A stretch of 64,000 nucleotides of DNA from positions 186,001 through 250,000 of the forward strand of contig NZ_JAPLET010000020.1 in the NCBI RefSeq assembly GCF_026391055.1. The letters run 5' to 3'. Positions 1 through 7,664 of this stretch are shown one piece after another. Under the pieces are notes generated by a model. It searched no databases and had not been told where the DNA came from. It was given only the letters and a program-made list of their open reading frames with translations. Within the stretch, counting starts at the first letter, position 1. Each line of letters opens with the position of its first letter. The translations under genes were made by a program, and so were the position numbers. This stretch comes from Spirosoma sp. GTDB lineage: Bacteria; Bacteroidota; Bacteroidia; Cytophagales; Spirosomataceae.

Positions 1-436
1 TTCGGTCATAGCCGGAAGCAAAAATGTAGAACAGTTGCCCCCGGTCCCGATACGCCATCAGGATGGATTCGAGGTGGCCGCTTCTGAACTCAACCAGTGG
101 GTCGGAAGAGAGGAGAGGTATCTTTTCTTTATAATACTCGGACTCTTTTAAGGTTCGATTGGTAAATACTAGATTGTGTCGGTTATCGTAAATACTGATC
201 TGCTCCTCTACAATGGTGAGTAGGTCGGTACGAACCATATTCTTAAAAAAATCATCGTGCAAATGCCGTCGGGAGATCAGCACCCGTCCGGCCACGCGGG
301 CCTTAGATTCCAGCCGACTATAAAACTCTTCCTGCCTGTACAACGAGTAGAAGTACCACACCAGCAGCGACAACGTAAGCTGAATAGCCGTTGCCAGCAA
401 CGTAAAAATGATGGTCAGGCGGTTCCGAATGAGCAT
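1..436 (-). CDS. Sensor histidine kinase, N-terminal part (cut by window start)
   Basis: Reading the minus strand from an ATG at 436 gives an open frame of 145 codons that runs off the window. It begins MLIRNRLTIIFTLLATAIQ, a positively charged N-terminus followed by a transmembrane segment (about residues 7-30), then a soluble extracytoplasmic region containing ISIYDNRHNLVF. This matches the N-terminal sensor region of the complete kinase at 15362-16765, which has the same MxIRxRLT start and a comparable loop. The kinase core lies outside the window. It follows the response regulator at 585-1256 on the same strand, so the two form a two-component operon. The ligand is not evident; the family resemblance to the kinase beside the CzcA pump makes an envelope or metal signal possible. 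Confidence 0.8.
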   Translation of the reverse strand, partial: MLIRNRLTIIFTLLATAIQLTLSLLVWYFYSLYRQEEFYSRLESKARVAGRVLISRRHLHDDFFKNMVRTDLLTIVEEQISIYDNRHNLVFTNRTLKESEYYKEKIPLLSSDPLVEFRSGHLESILMAYRDRGQLFYIFASGYDR

Positions 437-508
437 AACGCTGGTTAATAGTTGTTGATTAATAGCTTATTCACTAATAAGTAGATACTTCTGAGGTTGG
501 ACTGTTTT

Positions 509-585
509 CATTAACCATTAACCATTAACCATTAACCATTAACCATTAACCATTAACCATTAACCATTAACCATTAACCATTAAC
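509..585. repeat. Heptanucleotide tandem repeat, 11 perfect copies of CATTAAC
   Basis: Eleven uninterrupted copies of the 7-mer CATTAAC (GTTAATG on the transcribed strand) fill 509-585. The array ends at the first base of the response-regulator stop codon and occupies half of the gap before the kinase start at 436. Such perfect short repeats are prone to slipped-strand copy-number change. Each copy carries TTAATG on the transcript, so every unit offers an ATG in a rotating frame, usually followed by a nearby TAA. Confidence 0.95.
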
Positions 586-1256
586 TAATCCTCCCGAAGA
601 ACATAGCCCATACCTACGATGGTATGCAACAATTTGGGTGAAAAACCCTTGTCAATTTTTTTTCGTAAGTAGCTGACATACACATCAATAACGTTGCTGT
701 TGTTGTCGAAGTTGAGGCTCCAGACGCGTTCGCTGATGTCGACCCGCGAAATGACTTTCCCTTTATTGAGCATCATATATTCTACCAGTGCGTATTCGCG
801 GGTGGTCAGGTCGATACGTTTGCCGGCGCGGGTTACAGTCTTACTATCCAGGTTAAGTTCTAAATCGGCCAGTTGGAGCACCTGTTTAGGACGTGAGCCG
901 ATCCGGCGGGTCAGGGCTCTAAGCCGTAAAAGCAGTTCCTGGAACTCAAAGGGTTTGGCGAGGTAATCGTCGGCCCCGGCGTTGAACCCGTCCGATTTGT
1001 CGGCCATGCTATCCAGCGCGGTGAGCATCAGCACGGGGACAGCCTCATTTTCTGACCGGATATGCCGACACAGATCAAAGCCATTCATGTGTGGAAGATT
1101 GACATCCAGAATAATAATATCATAAATGTCCCTGCGGAAGAGTGACAGGCCGGTACGTCCATCGTAGGCGACTTCAACTTCGTAGCCTTCGGCCGATATA
1201 CCTTTTCGGATAAAAGAAGCTAACCGCTCTTCGTCTTCAACTAAAAGGATTTTCAT
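585..1256 (-). CDS. OmpR-family response regulator
   Basis: A receiver domain (residues 1-115) is followed by a winged-helix DNA-binding domain (about 125-222). Visible phosphorylation residues are the acidic pair E7/D8, phosphoacceptor D51 in LDVNLP, T79 and K101. The C-terminus GMGYVLRED is typical of OmpR/PhoB winged helices. The start is set at MKILLVEDEE (1256), the invariant beginning of the family; a further 15 upstream codons are open but unlikely to be translated. It is 223 residues, the normal length. It precedes the kinase at 1-436 and closely resembles the regulator at 16870-17547. Direct repeats at 1340-1383, upstream and divergent, are a likely binding site. Target genes are inferred, not shown. 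Confidence 0.93.
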   Translation of the reverse strand: MKILLVEDEERLASFIRKGISAEGYEVEVAYDGRTGLSLFRRDIYDIIILDVNLPHMNGFDLCRHIRSENEAVPVLMLTALDSMADKSDGFNAGADDYLAKPFEFQELLLRLRALTRRIGSRPKQVLQLADLELNLDSKTVTRAGKRIDLTTREYALVEYMMLNKGKVISRVDISERVWSLNFDNNSNVIDVYVSYLRKKIDKGFSPKLLHTIVGMGYVLRED

Positions 1257-1339
1257 GAAAAAGTTTCTGGTTGAGTAGTATAGTGCACTCGTAGTTAACA
1301 ATCAACTCGAACTTCGCCTGTTTAGTTGGCGAACTGATT

Positions 1340-1397
1340 TTCTAATCCTGTTCTAATCTGGTTCTAACACCTGCCTAACGCGGGGTCTTCACCTTTG
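1340..1397 (+). promoter_or_regulatory. Four 11-bp-spaced direct repeats plus -7 box before the secreted protein gene
   Basis: CTAA cores occur at 1342, 1353, 1364 and 1375, exactly 11 bp apart, mostly as TTCTAAT/C. After the last core there are exactly 11 nt and then CACCTTTG (1390-1397), a 7/8 match to the Bacteroidota -7 consensus TAnnTTTG. There is no -33 TTTG; the repeats take its place, as at activator-dependent promoters. OmpR/PhoB regulators bind direct repeats with this period. Orientation points towards the gene at 1471, which is divergent from the regulator gene. Confidence 0.6.
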
Positions 1398-1470
1398 TAA
1401 AGTCAACCAGGGAATGGATCGATAAAGTGCCAATTCAACCTGGTTGACCTAGCAAATAACAAGACAAACC

Positions 1471-1863
1471 ATGAAAACATATCTGTTTATCCTCGCTTTC
1501 GGCAGCAGTTTATTCTTTACTGCTTCGGCCCAGGATGATCGTAAACTACGTAACGACCATACCTACTCAACGCACAATTACAAGCACCCGAACAAGGCCG
1601 CAACGGCTCAGTCCTGGAAAGGGCAATCGGGAATTGTGGTTCAGGCGCCCGTTGTCAACCAGGGAATGATAGCCAACTACAAACAGCCGGTACCAGGTAG
1701 TAAGCCTGCTGGTGGCCTTACCTTACCGCATACACCGGTTATGGACGTAGCCGTACGGAATTATAAGGCCCAGCACAGCAATGTGATTCGGTCGAGTACG
1801 CAACCGGGTTCTATTGCCGTTGAACGGCTACCTGTTCAGCCAGTTACGGGCGGTAACCAATAA
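1471..1863 (+). CDS. Small secreted protein of unknown function
   Basis: A 130-residue protein with a clear signal peptide (residues 1-20, hydrophobic core LFILAFGSSLFF, cleavage after ASA). The mature part is polar and low in hydrophobics, with the tripeptide NYK appearing three times at spaced positions (HNYKHP, ANYKQP, RNYKAQ), suggesting degenerate internal repeats. I recognise no domain. It is probably periplasmic or secreted. It stands alone between a regulator-type promoter and a strong hairpin terminator, so it is its own transcription unit. Its position beside a two-component operon suggests it belongs to that system's response, as small periplasmic accessory proteins often do; that is inference. 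Confidence 0.75.
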   Translation: MKTYLFILAFGSSLFFTASAQDDRKLRNDHTYSTHNYKHPNKAATAQSWKGQSGIVVQAPVVNQGMIANYKQPVPGSKPAGGLTLPHTPVMDVAVRNYKAQHSNVIRSSTQPGSIAVERLPVQPVTGGNQ

Positions 1864-1927
1864 GCAGGTGATCGGCATGTTTCTGCCGCCAGTGCCGGAG
1901 CTTGCTGCCTGGTTTACTTAATAAAGG

Positions 1928-1960
1928 ATCACGTCTGGCCGCTGAGCGGCCAGACGTGAT
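1928..1960 (+). terminator. Hairpin terminator after the secreted protein gene
   Basis: Perfect 15-bp stem (1928-1942 with 1946-1960) closed by the triloop TGA, GC-rich, followed by a short T-containing stretch. It lies 65 nt after the stop codon of the gene at 1471-1863. Confidence 0.8.
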
Positions 1961-2073
1961 TTATGCTTAACACAAACCATTGCGTACCCCGTAGTCAAAT
2001 ACAACATATATCGTTTTTGTTGTTGACGCGGCCTTGCCGGTAGTTTTTAGTTTATCTCCCTTCTGTCTGGCTT

Positions 2074-2715
2074 ATGTATATGTCGAAAACTTATTATAAT
2101 CCTTTGCCAGTACGTTCTGTCCTGCTTGTGATTAGCCTGCTTGGCTTAATTCTGACAAGTATCTTCCTGAGCCGACGCAGTACACACAAGATTCAGGAAG
2201 AATCGGTATCAATCTATAAGGACCGGTTGGTGCCGACGGCTATTCTTGTTAATCTGATGTCGACGATCTACGGGAAACGGATGCTGCTCGAAACCAGGCT
2301 ACTTGCTATCGAAAAGCCTGATTCGGGGCTGGTGGGCTCTAACCTGGATCAGTTTAATCGTCGGGCCGATTCACTGCTGACAGAATTTGGACGAACCAGG
2401 CTAACGACCAAAGAAGCTGACCACCTTCAGCTATTTAAACGTCAGCTAAACAGATATGACCGATTGGAAGCTGAAGTGGCTACCAAATTTACGTCGTTAC
2501 CAAAAGCTCGGCAAGTTGAGCTTACGCGTACGGCCAGTACGGCCTTCAGTCAGATTATTCAGACCCTCAACGAATTATCTTCTCTGCAACTTACGGTAGG
2601 CGAGGAATTACTCGAACGGTCGAGAGGACAGACAAATGATGTCTACATTTTAACCGCTTTACAAATAGGGCTGGTGCTGTTTGTGGGGTTGAGTCTGTAC
2701 TGGCACCGTTTCTAA
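2074..2715 (+). CDS. Membrane protein with MCP-type four-helix-bundle sensor domain, no output domain
   Basis: 213 residues with a transmembrane segment near residues 15-33, a long helical extracytoplasmic region (about 35-185) and a second transmembrane segment near 192-210, ending almost at once with WHRF. The helical region has the pattern of the 4HB_MCP ligand-binding domain (RLVPTAILVNLMSTIYGKRM in helix 1, leucine-rich helices after it). Full chemoreceptors continue with HAMP and signalling domains; here the protein stops after the second membrane helix. It may work with a separate signalling partner, or be a reduced relic. The next start codon in frame (2080) is equally possible. It is monocistronic as far as I can see. 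Confidence 0.7.
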   Translation: MYMSKTYYNPLPVRSVLLVISLLGLILTSIFLSRRSTHKIQEESVSIYKDRLVPTAILVNLMSTIYGKRMLLETRLLAIEKPDSGLVGSNLDQFNRRADSLLTEFGRTRLTTKEADHLQLFKRQLNRYDRLEAEVATKFTSLPKARQVELTRTASTAFSQIIQTLNELSSLQLTVGEELLERSRGQTNDVYILTALQIGLVLFVGLSLYWHRF

Positions 2716-3022
2716 GGCTCTGCAGAAACGGTATTAATGACTCATTCATGACCTTGTTCATCGTTTGGGAAGCCAACTGAGCCACATATTCAAGGTCAGA
2801 ATCAAGGCATTCCGCCACATTTACAGGCCTTTCCGCAACGTTTGCTTGGTGGTAGAGATACGCACCTCTATGTTAGAGTCGCGGTAGTTTATTGAGTTCC
2901 TTCGAAACCTGTCAAAAGGCAGGCTCAGTGTACATGGCGGTCTGCCAGACTAATCTATTGAACGGTTTTGTCTGGAGACGCCCAATAAACGCACCAAGTA
3001 CTCAGCTTATAGATCGGTGAAT
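2716..3022. other. Intergenic stretch, nothing recognised
   Basis: About 300 bases between the 4HB membrane protein and the small membrane protein. I see no convincing gene, RNA or strong hairpin. The only extended minus-strand frame lies largely inside the preceding gene and has no recognisable features. Confidence 0.5.
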
Positions 3023-3283
3023 ATGTCTTTTCCTACACGAGGGGTTAGCCTCTGGCAGAAAACAAAGTACGTTCACAGCCTGGGGGGCTGGATAATAATA
3101 ATACTGGCTGGGGTGCTGTTTTTTCTGTCCATGAGCAGTGTGGCCCTGGGCCTGACCAGACTGATCAGCCGGGACTTGAACGGAATCTGGTTTTTACTGG
3201 GCGGTGTGCTGCTTCAAGGAGCCGCTATCTGGAGCGTCTGGGTCGTTGAGAAGAGAGCCCATTCCTGCCACTCCCGTTCCTGA
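3023..3283 (+). CDS. Small two-helix membrane protein, unknown
   Basis: 86 residues from the ATG at 3023 (a GTG two codons upstream is also in frame). Two strongly hydrophobic segments are visible, about residues 22-45 (WIIIILAGVLFFLSM) and 58-77 (WFLLGGVLLQGAAIWSVW), joined by a short polar loop; the tail is basic with Cys and His. No family is recognised. It converges on the msrB gene, with only 20 bp between stops. Confidence 0.5.
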   Translation: MSFPTRGVSLWQKTKYVHSLGGWIIIILAGVLFFLSMSSVALGLTRLISRDLNGIWFLLGGVLLQGAAIWSVWVVEKRAHSCHSRS

Positions 3284-3303
3284 TGAGTGTGTTGGCCGCA
3301 CGG

Positions 3304-3816
3304 TCACCTGTCCGGCGAACTAAAGGACAAGGCTACTCCATTCATGCAATACCGCAGTCCTGTAGGGTCTGGCCCATCCTTGAAAACGTGGCCTAAATGG
3401 GCATCACAAACTGAGCAGCGCACTTCCGTTCGGTTGCCGTCCGGCTCCGTATAAACAGCGTTGGCTACAACAGGGGTGTAAAAACTGGGCCAGCCCGTGT
3501 GTGAGTCGAATTTGGTGTCGGACGAAAAAAGCGAGTTGTGGCAGCAAACACACTGATATACGCCCTTGCGCGTTTCGTGTGTCAGATCACTGCTGTTGGG
3601 CCATTCGGTGCCGCTTTTTCGGGTTATATTATATTCCGAACGCGTTAGTATCGCCTTCCAATCGGCATCGGTTTTCTCTACTCGTCGATTACCGGGAGAG
3701 GTAGTGCCCGGTGGTCGTTTATGGGGTGGCCGTGGGGCAGCAAGGTAGGTTCCGTAAATCCATAAACTGCTCGTCAGAAGCAGAGCTGTTAAAAAGAAAA
3801 GCCTGTATTGCCGCAT
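3304..3816 (-). CDS. msrB: Peptide-methionine (R)-S-oxide reductase, membrane-anchored
   Basis: Reduces the R epimer of methionine sulfoxide in damaged proteins. The SelR/MsrB fold spans about residues 50-170. Zinc ligands are C89/C92 (QCVCC) and C134/C137 (CSVC); the catalytic cysteine is C157 in RYCMNG, where most homologues have RYCxNS. TGWPSF and GHVFKDGP are family hallmarks. Residues 1-27 form a hydrophobic signal or anchor segment (LFFLTALLLTSSLWIYG), followed by a proline-rich linker, so the enzyme should act in the periplasm rather than the cytoplasm. It is 170 residues, longer than the usual 140-150 because of this leader. Monocistronic by appearance. Confidence 0.92.
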   Translation of the reverse strand: MRQYRLFFLTALLLTSSLWIYGTYLAAPRPPHKRPPGTTSPGNRRVEKTDADWKAILTRSEYNITRKSGTEWPNSSDLTHETRKGVYQCVCCHNSLFSSDTKFDSHTGWPSFYTPVVANAVYTEPDGNRTEVRCSVCDAHLGHVFKDGPDPTGLRYCMNGVALSFSSPDR

Positions 3817-3878
3817 AGATTAAGTCCCTAGGGGTTTATTACGAAACGCAAAACGGGTAGTCTGACGTTCACAAACGC

Positions 3879-4856
3879 TTACCGTCCAATCGCAACTTTA
3901 CGCAGGATAGAATCAATAACCTGTAAGGTTGTAACGCCGTCGGCCTCTGCTTCGTAATTTAGCATAATGCGGTGGTTGAACACATCCGGGGCTACTTCTT
4001 TGATATCTTCGGGCAGGACGTAATCGCGCCGGTCGAAGTAAGCAAGGGCTTTAGCTGCCAGATTCAGGTTGATACTGGCGCGGGGCGATACCCCAAACTG
4101 AATGTAGCGGGCTTCATCCCGTAGGCTGTACTCCAGTGGTCGGCGGGTGGCAAAGACCAATTCAATAATGTATCGCTCAAGGGTTTCGGAGATGGTGATG
4201 GTATTTATTTCATTGCGGATGGCTACCAGATCTTCCTTTCCCAGTACGGGTTTTACCTCATAGGCGAAATTCATGTTGGACATTCGACGCATGACCTCCA
4301 TTTCATCTTCCCGGCTCAGGTAGTCCACAAAGACCTTCATCATGAATCGGTCAACCTGGGCTTCCGGAAGCGGATAAGTGCCTTCCTGCTCGACCGGATT
4401 TTGGGTGGCCAACACCAGAAAGGGCCGGTCGAGAACAAACGTTTCTTCCCCAATTGTCACCTGCTTCTCCTGCATGGCTTCGAGCAGGGCCGCCTGTACT
4501 TTGGCCGGCGATCGGTTGACTTCATCAGCTAGAATCAAATTGGCAAAAATAGGCCCCTGCTTCACCTCGAACTCAGCGGTTTTCTGATTGAAAATCATAG
4601 TCCCAATCAAGTCGGCGGGGAGCAGATCGGGGGTGAACTGAATTCGTTGAAAATCCAGTTCGAGTACTTTTGCGAGAGTATTGATGGTGAGTGTTTTAGC
4701 CAGACCCGGAACCCCTTCCAGCAAAATATGCCCACCCGTAAACAGGCCAATGAGCAGCCGGTTGAGAAGCCGGTCCTGACCGACTACAACCTGGCTCATT
4801 TCACTAAATACCTCACGGATTTTAGTGTGGTATGTAAAGGAAGATGTTGGCTGCAT
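3879..4856 (-). CDS. MoxR-family AAA+ ATPase
   Basis: 325 residues, full length for the family. Walker A GVPGLAKT (about residues 48-55), Walker B LILADEVN (107-114), sensor region VLATQNPVEQEGTYPLPEAQVDRF. These ATPases act as chaperones that assemble or activate partners, often von Willebrand factor A proteins encoded nearby. Here no DUF58 or VWA partner gene lies next to it within the window; the upstream gene is prmC and the downstream one msrB. The partner therefore cannot be named. The gene is separated from prmC by a hairpin-forming repeat (4872-4944). Confidence 0.9.
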   Translation of the reverse strand: MQPTSSFTYHTKIREVFSEMSQVVVGQDRLLNRLLIGLFTGGHILLEGVPGLAKTLTINTLAKVLELDFQRIQFTPDLLPADLIGTMIFNQKTAEFEVKQGPIFANLILADEVNRSPAKVQAALLEAMQEKQVTIGEETFVLDRPFLVLATQNPVEQEGTYPLPEAQVDRFMMKVFVDYLSREDEMEVMRRMSNMNFAYEVKPVLGKEDLVAIRNEINTITISETLERYIIELVFATRRPLEYSLRDEARYIQFGVSPRASINLNLAAKALAYFDRRDYVLPEDIKEVAPDVFNHRIMLNYEAEADGVTTLQVIDSILRKVAIGR

Positions 4857-4871
4857 AAACTTATAAGTTGG

Positions 4872-4944
4872 TAAGTCAGTAAGTCGGTAAGTGGCTGACG
4901 CTAGTCCTGTTCATACGCCAGCCACTTACTGACTTACCGACTTA
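4872..4944. repeat. Imperfect inverted repeat with GTAAGTC-type arms and GGCTGACG/CGCCAGCC core
   Basis: Two 29-nt arms (4872-4900 and 4916-4944) pair with only three mismatches around a 15-nt loop. The arms are made of repeated 8-mers of the type TAAGTCNG, and the inner end is TGGCTGACG facing CGCCAGCCA. It lies between the prmC stop and the moxR start, so it is a likely terminator or attenuator. Similar cores recur at 16785-16864 and near 35868-36063. Confidence 0.8.
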
Positions 4945-4955
4945 TCTGACTATTT

Positions 4956-5804
4956 TTAAAACGTTGCCCGGATGCTGCGGTCTTTGCCGTGAATGTCTTT
5001 GTACACCTGAATCTTCGTGAAACCCCGGTCGGCAAATACCTGACGTGTTGCTTCGCCAAAGCGTTCGTTTATCTCTACATAACAGGCACCATCTTTGGTG
5101 AGGTGTCGAACGCAGAAATCAGCTACCGCTTTGTAAAAGACCAGCGGGTCATTGTCCTCCACAAACAGCGCCAGATCGGGTTCGTAATCGAGCACATTCC
5201 GGTCCATTTCGGCGGCTTCTGAACGCGTTACATACGGTGGATTGCTCACCACACAGTCGAAACGCTCACTAAAGTCGGCCGGAACATTTAAAATATCCTG
5301 AATTGAAAACTGGACATCAGCTTTCAGGTGTTCCGCATTTTGCCGCGCCAATGTGAGAGCCTTTTCCGAAACATCCCAGCCTGTTACCACCGACTGGGGC
5401 AGGAATCGGGCCATCGTAATGGCAATACAGCCGCTGCCGGTACCAATATCCAGAATAGGAACATCGTCGACGCGGTCCGCAAAGTCATGCATGATCAGCC
5501 GGACGAGGTCCTCCGTTTCGGGACGGGGTATCAGCACATCGGGCGATACCTCGAACTCCAGCCCACAGAAGATCGTCGTGCCAATAACATGCTGGATGGG
5601 TTCTTGCCGGTTAAGCCGTTCCAGAATCTTGAACCAGTCTGGCTCGGTGCGATTGGGGGGTAGGGGCTTGTCGGTTAATACATCGGTCTTACGCAGACCG
5701 AAATAATGGTCGAGCAGCATAAAGGCCATTTCCCGCGCTTCTTCGGGCGGATATACGGTAATATTCTTGCTGAGCCGTTCGTATAAAGGTTTGGCAGTTG
5801 CCAT
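4956..5804 (-). CDS. prmC: Peptide chain release factor N5-glutamine methyltransferase
   Basis: Methylates the glutamine of the GGQ motif in release factors RF1 and RF2 using S-adenosylmethionine. The SAM site ILDIGTGSGCIAI and the catalytic NPPY (in CVVSNPPYVTRSE) are present, with the usual N-terminal helical domain. Two starts are possible: 5831 and the internal ATG at 5804 (MATAKPLYERLS). A minus-strand -7 box TATTTTTG at 5829-5836 would place transcription start near 5822, so the 5804 start is preferred. It is divergent from ribD, an arrangement I associate with Bacteroidota genomes. Confidence 0.93.
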   Translation of the reverse strand: MATAKPLYERLSKNITVYPPEEAREMAFMLLDHYFGLRKTDVLTDKPLPPNRTEPDWFKILERLNRQEPIQHVIGTTIFCGLEFEVSPDVLIPRPETEDLVRLIMHDFADRVDDVPILDIGTGSGCIAITMARFLPQSVVTGWDVSEKALTLARQNAEHLKADVQFSIQDILNVPADFSERFDCVVSNPPYVTRSEAAEMDRNVLDYEPDLALFVEDNDPLVFYKAVADFCVRHLTKDGACYVEINERFGEATRQVFADRGFTKIQVYKDIHGKDRSIRATF

Positions 5805-5819
5805 TTGAGTCGGGACTAG

Positions 5820-5836
5820 TAATTTTGCCAAAAATA
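5820..5836. promoter_or_regulatory. Back-to-back -7 boxes of the divergent prmC and ribD promoters
   Basis: Plus strand TAATTTTG (5820-5827) and minus strand TATTTTTG (5829-5836) both match TAnnTTTG perfectly and are separated by a single base, so RNA polymerase could not occupy both at once. The plus-strand transcript would have a leader of about 150 nt before ribD. No clear -33 TTTG at 19 bp spacing is seen for either. Confidence 0.45.
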
Positions 5837-5985
5837 GGGAAGTTTTCCCTGAAACACGGCTTACTTCTTATTCAAGAGTGTCTCAGCGCTTACTCGACCT
5901 GTCCAGCGGCTGAGCGAACAATACCAGGCGACAGGCCCAGAACCCGGAAAGGGTCTGTCTGCCAGTAATTTCTGCCTGACTTTAA

Positions 5986-7047
5986 ATGATGAATGTGTCT
6001 GATTTATGGGTTGATGAGCGTTTTATGCGCCGTGCGCTCGAACTGGCTACCCTTGGTCGGGGCCATGTAAGTCCTAATCCAATGGTGGGTTGCGTTATAA
6101 CACATGGCTCCGGGAGTCAGGAACGCATCATTGGCGAAGGCTGGCATAAGCGGTATGGCGACTGGCATGCCGAAGTTAATGCGGTCAACGCTGTGTTACC
6201 TGAACACCAGCAGTTGCTTTCCGAAGCCACTGTGTACGTAACCCTCGAACCTTGCTCACACTGGGGCAAAACGCCCCCCTGCGCTGATCTGTTGATTGAA
6301 CGGCGTGTAAGGCGGGTTGTTTGCTGCAATGATGACCCCAACCCGTTGGTGTCTGGTCAAGGATTTGCAAAATTACGAGCGGCCGGGATACAGGTCGAGA
6401 CGGGCGTTCTGGCAGAAGACGGACGCCTGCTCAACGCTCGGTTCTTTACATTTTTCGAGCAGAAACGCCCTTATATACTACTGAAATGGGCCGAAACAAT
6501 TGATGGATTTATTGCCGGAGCAGGAGGTCAACCGGTGAAAATAAGTGGTGATCTGGCACATCGGCTGGTTCATCGTTGGCGGGGCGAAGAAGATGCCATT
6601 CTGGTAGGGGCCAACACGGCCCGTCTGGATAATCCACGTCTGAACACGCGCTTATGGAAAGGGAAAGACCCCATCCGTGTTGTGCTGGACAGAAAGCTCA
6701 CGCTAGCCCCTAATCTGAATTTGTTCGATGGTACGCAGTCGACTCTGGTTTACCATGCTTCTCAAACTGATGCATTGCCTGACCTCCCTAACGTACAGTA
6801 TGTATTCGCCGAATCACTACATCAGGTAATGAGCGACCTTTACCAGCGTAAACTACAATCCATTCTGGTAGAAGGGGGCGCAATTGTATTGAATGCGTTT
6901 ATGGAGGCCGGTCTCTGGGACGAAATGCGCGTATTTCGGAGCCGGAAGATGCTCGGCAACGGTGTAAAAGCACCAACCGTGCGGGGAATTATTCACAGCC
7001 GCGAAAAAGTCGGCGACGATGAGCTGACTAGCTATATAAAGCCATAA
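5986..7047 (+). CDS. ribD: Bifunctional riboflavin deaminase/reductase RibD
   Basis: Carries out deamination of the pyrimidine ring and reduction of the ribosyl side chain in riboflavin synthesis. The N-terminal cytidine-deaminase-like domain has the zinc motifs HAEVNAV (residues 61-67) and PCSHWGKTPPC (89-99). The C-terminal reductase domain follows from about 150 (RPYILLKWAETIDGFIA, GEEDAILVGANT, and an ILVEGG strand). 353 residues, normal length. No other rib genes are nearby, and I could not find an FMN riboswitch in the leader. It ends in a very strong bidirectional hairpin. Confidence 0.95.
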   Translation: MMNVSDLWVDERFMRRALELATLGRGHVSPNPMVGCVITHGSGSQERIIGEGWHKRYGDWHAEVNAVNAVLPEHQQLLSEATVYVTLEPCSHWGKTPPCADLLIERRVRRVVCCNDDPNPLVSGQGFAKLRAAGIQVETGVLAEDGRLLNARFFTFFEQKRPYILLKWAETIDGFIAGAGGQPVKISGDLAHRLVHRWRGEEDAILVGANTARLDNPRLNTRLWKGKDPIRVVLDRKLTLAPNLNLFDGTQSTLVYHASQTDALPDLPNVQYVFAESLHQVMSDLYQRKLQSILVEGGAIVLNAFMEAGLWDEMRVFRSRKMLGNGVKAPTVRGIIHSREKVGDDELTSYIKP

Positions 7048-7060
7048 ACAGCTAAAAAAG

Positions 7061-7114
7061 CTCCGGCAGATGAGCACATCTGGATAACTGTCCAGATGTG
7101 CTCATCTGCCGGAG
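7061..7114. terminator. Perfect 24-bp hairpin between convergent ribD and lipoprotein gene
   Basis: Arms 7061-7084 and 7091-7114 are perfect complements around a 6-nt loop. On the minus strand the T-rich run follows (aaaaaag at 7053-7059 on plus), so it can terminate the TonB-receptor/lipoprotein transcript; on the plus strand it would also stop ribD. Confidence 0.85.
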
Positions 7115-7140
7115 ACGGTCATTTCAACGGCTATCCGGTC

Positions 7141-7650
7141 CTATTGGGATTGAGCAACCGGCAGTGCGTTACTGCCAATGTTACCGCTGGCCATTACTTT
7201 GTTGCCCGACATAATCTTCACATTCGCATTATAGGTAGCCAACTTGTCGTAGAAGCCTGCTTCGTTTATAATGAAGTATTTGTTGGCTGCAAAATCTCCG
7301 GTAGCACCCGTAATTGCGTCGAGTGTCTTAAGAGATTTGGTCGAGTTGTCAGCAACTTTACCTTCATAAATAGCTGACGAATAGGCGGTTCCTGAAACAG
7401 TGTTGTAAAGTCCCATTTCAACCATCGTAACCGAAGCACTGTACTTGTAGAATACCACCCGCCCGGAAACGGTTGATCCGGCTGCCGAGGTTAACGCGTA
7501 CGATTTATACGTCGTTACGGTACCACCGCCGGGAGCTACACTGGTATTTGGCTCATACTTATTCTGCTCGCATGAACTCAGAAAAACAAGCATGGCGAGA
7601 AACAGACCTATTGCTGGAATAACGCTTCCTTTATTGACGAATCGATTCAT
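7141..7650 (-). CDS. Lipoprotein of unknown function, downstream of TonB receptor
   Basis: 169 residues with a lipoprotein signal peptide: hydrophobic core IGLFLAMLVF then lipobox LSSC with C27 as the lipidated residue. The mature part is rich in Ser, Thr, Ala, Gly and Val and looks beta-structured (VVFYKYSASVTMVEMGLYN). No family is recognised. It starts 14 bp after the TonB receptor stop, so the two are co-transcribed; it may be a surface or periplasmic partner of that receptor, but the sequence does not show what is bound. Confidence 0.75.
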   Translation of the reverse strand: MNRFVNKGSVIPAIGLFLAMLVFLSSCEQNKYEPNTSVAPGGGTVTTYKSYALTSAAGSTVSGRVVFYKYSASVTMVEMGLYNTVSGTAYSSAIYEGKVADNSTKSLKTLDAITGATGDFAANKYFIINEAGFYDKLATYNANVKIMSGNKVMASGNIGSNALPVAQSQ

Positions 7651-7664
7651 AGCTGAAGTTGCGG

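Noticed and set aside
509-585. CRISPR array or telomere-like repeat
   Set aside because: The units are 7 bp, contiguous and without spacers; it is a simple tandem repeat.
5840-5985. FMN riboswitch in the ribD leader
   Set aside because: The conserved FMN-element segments (AGGGCAGGGTG-like start, CCGGCGGT, GATTCGGTGAGA-like regions) are not present; only weak hairpins are seen.
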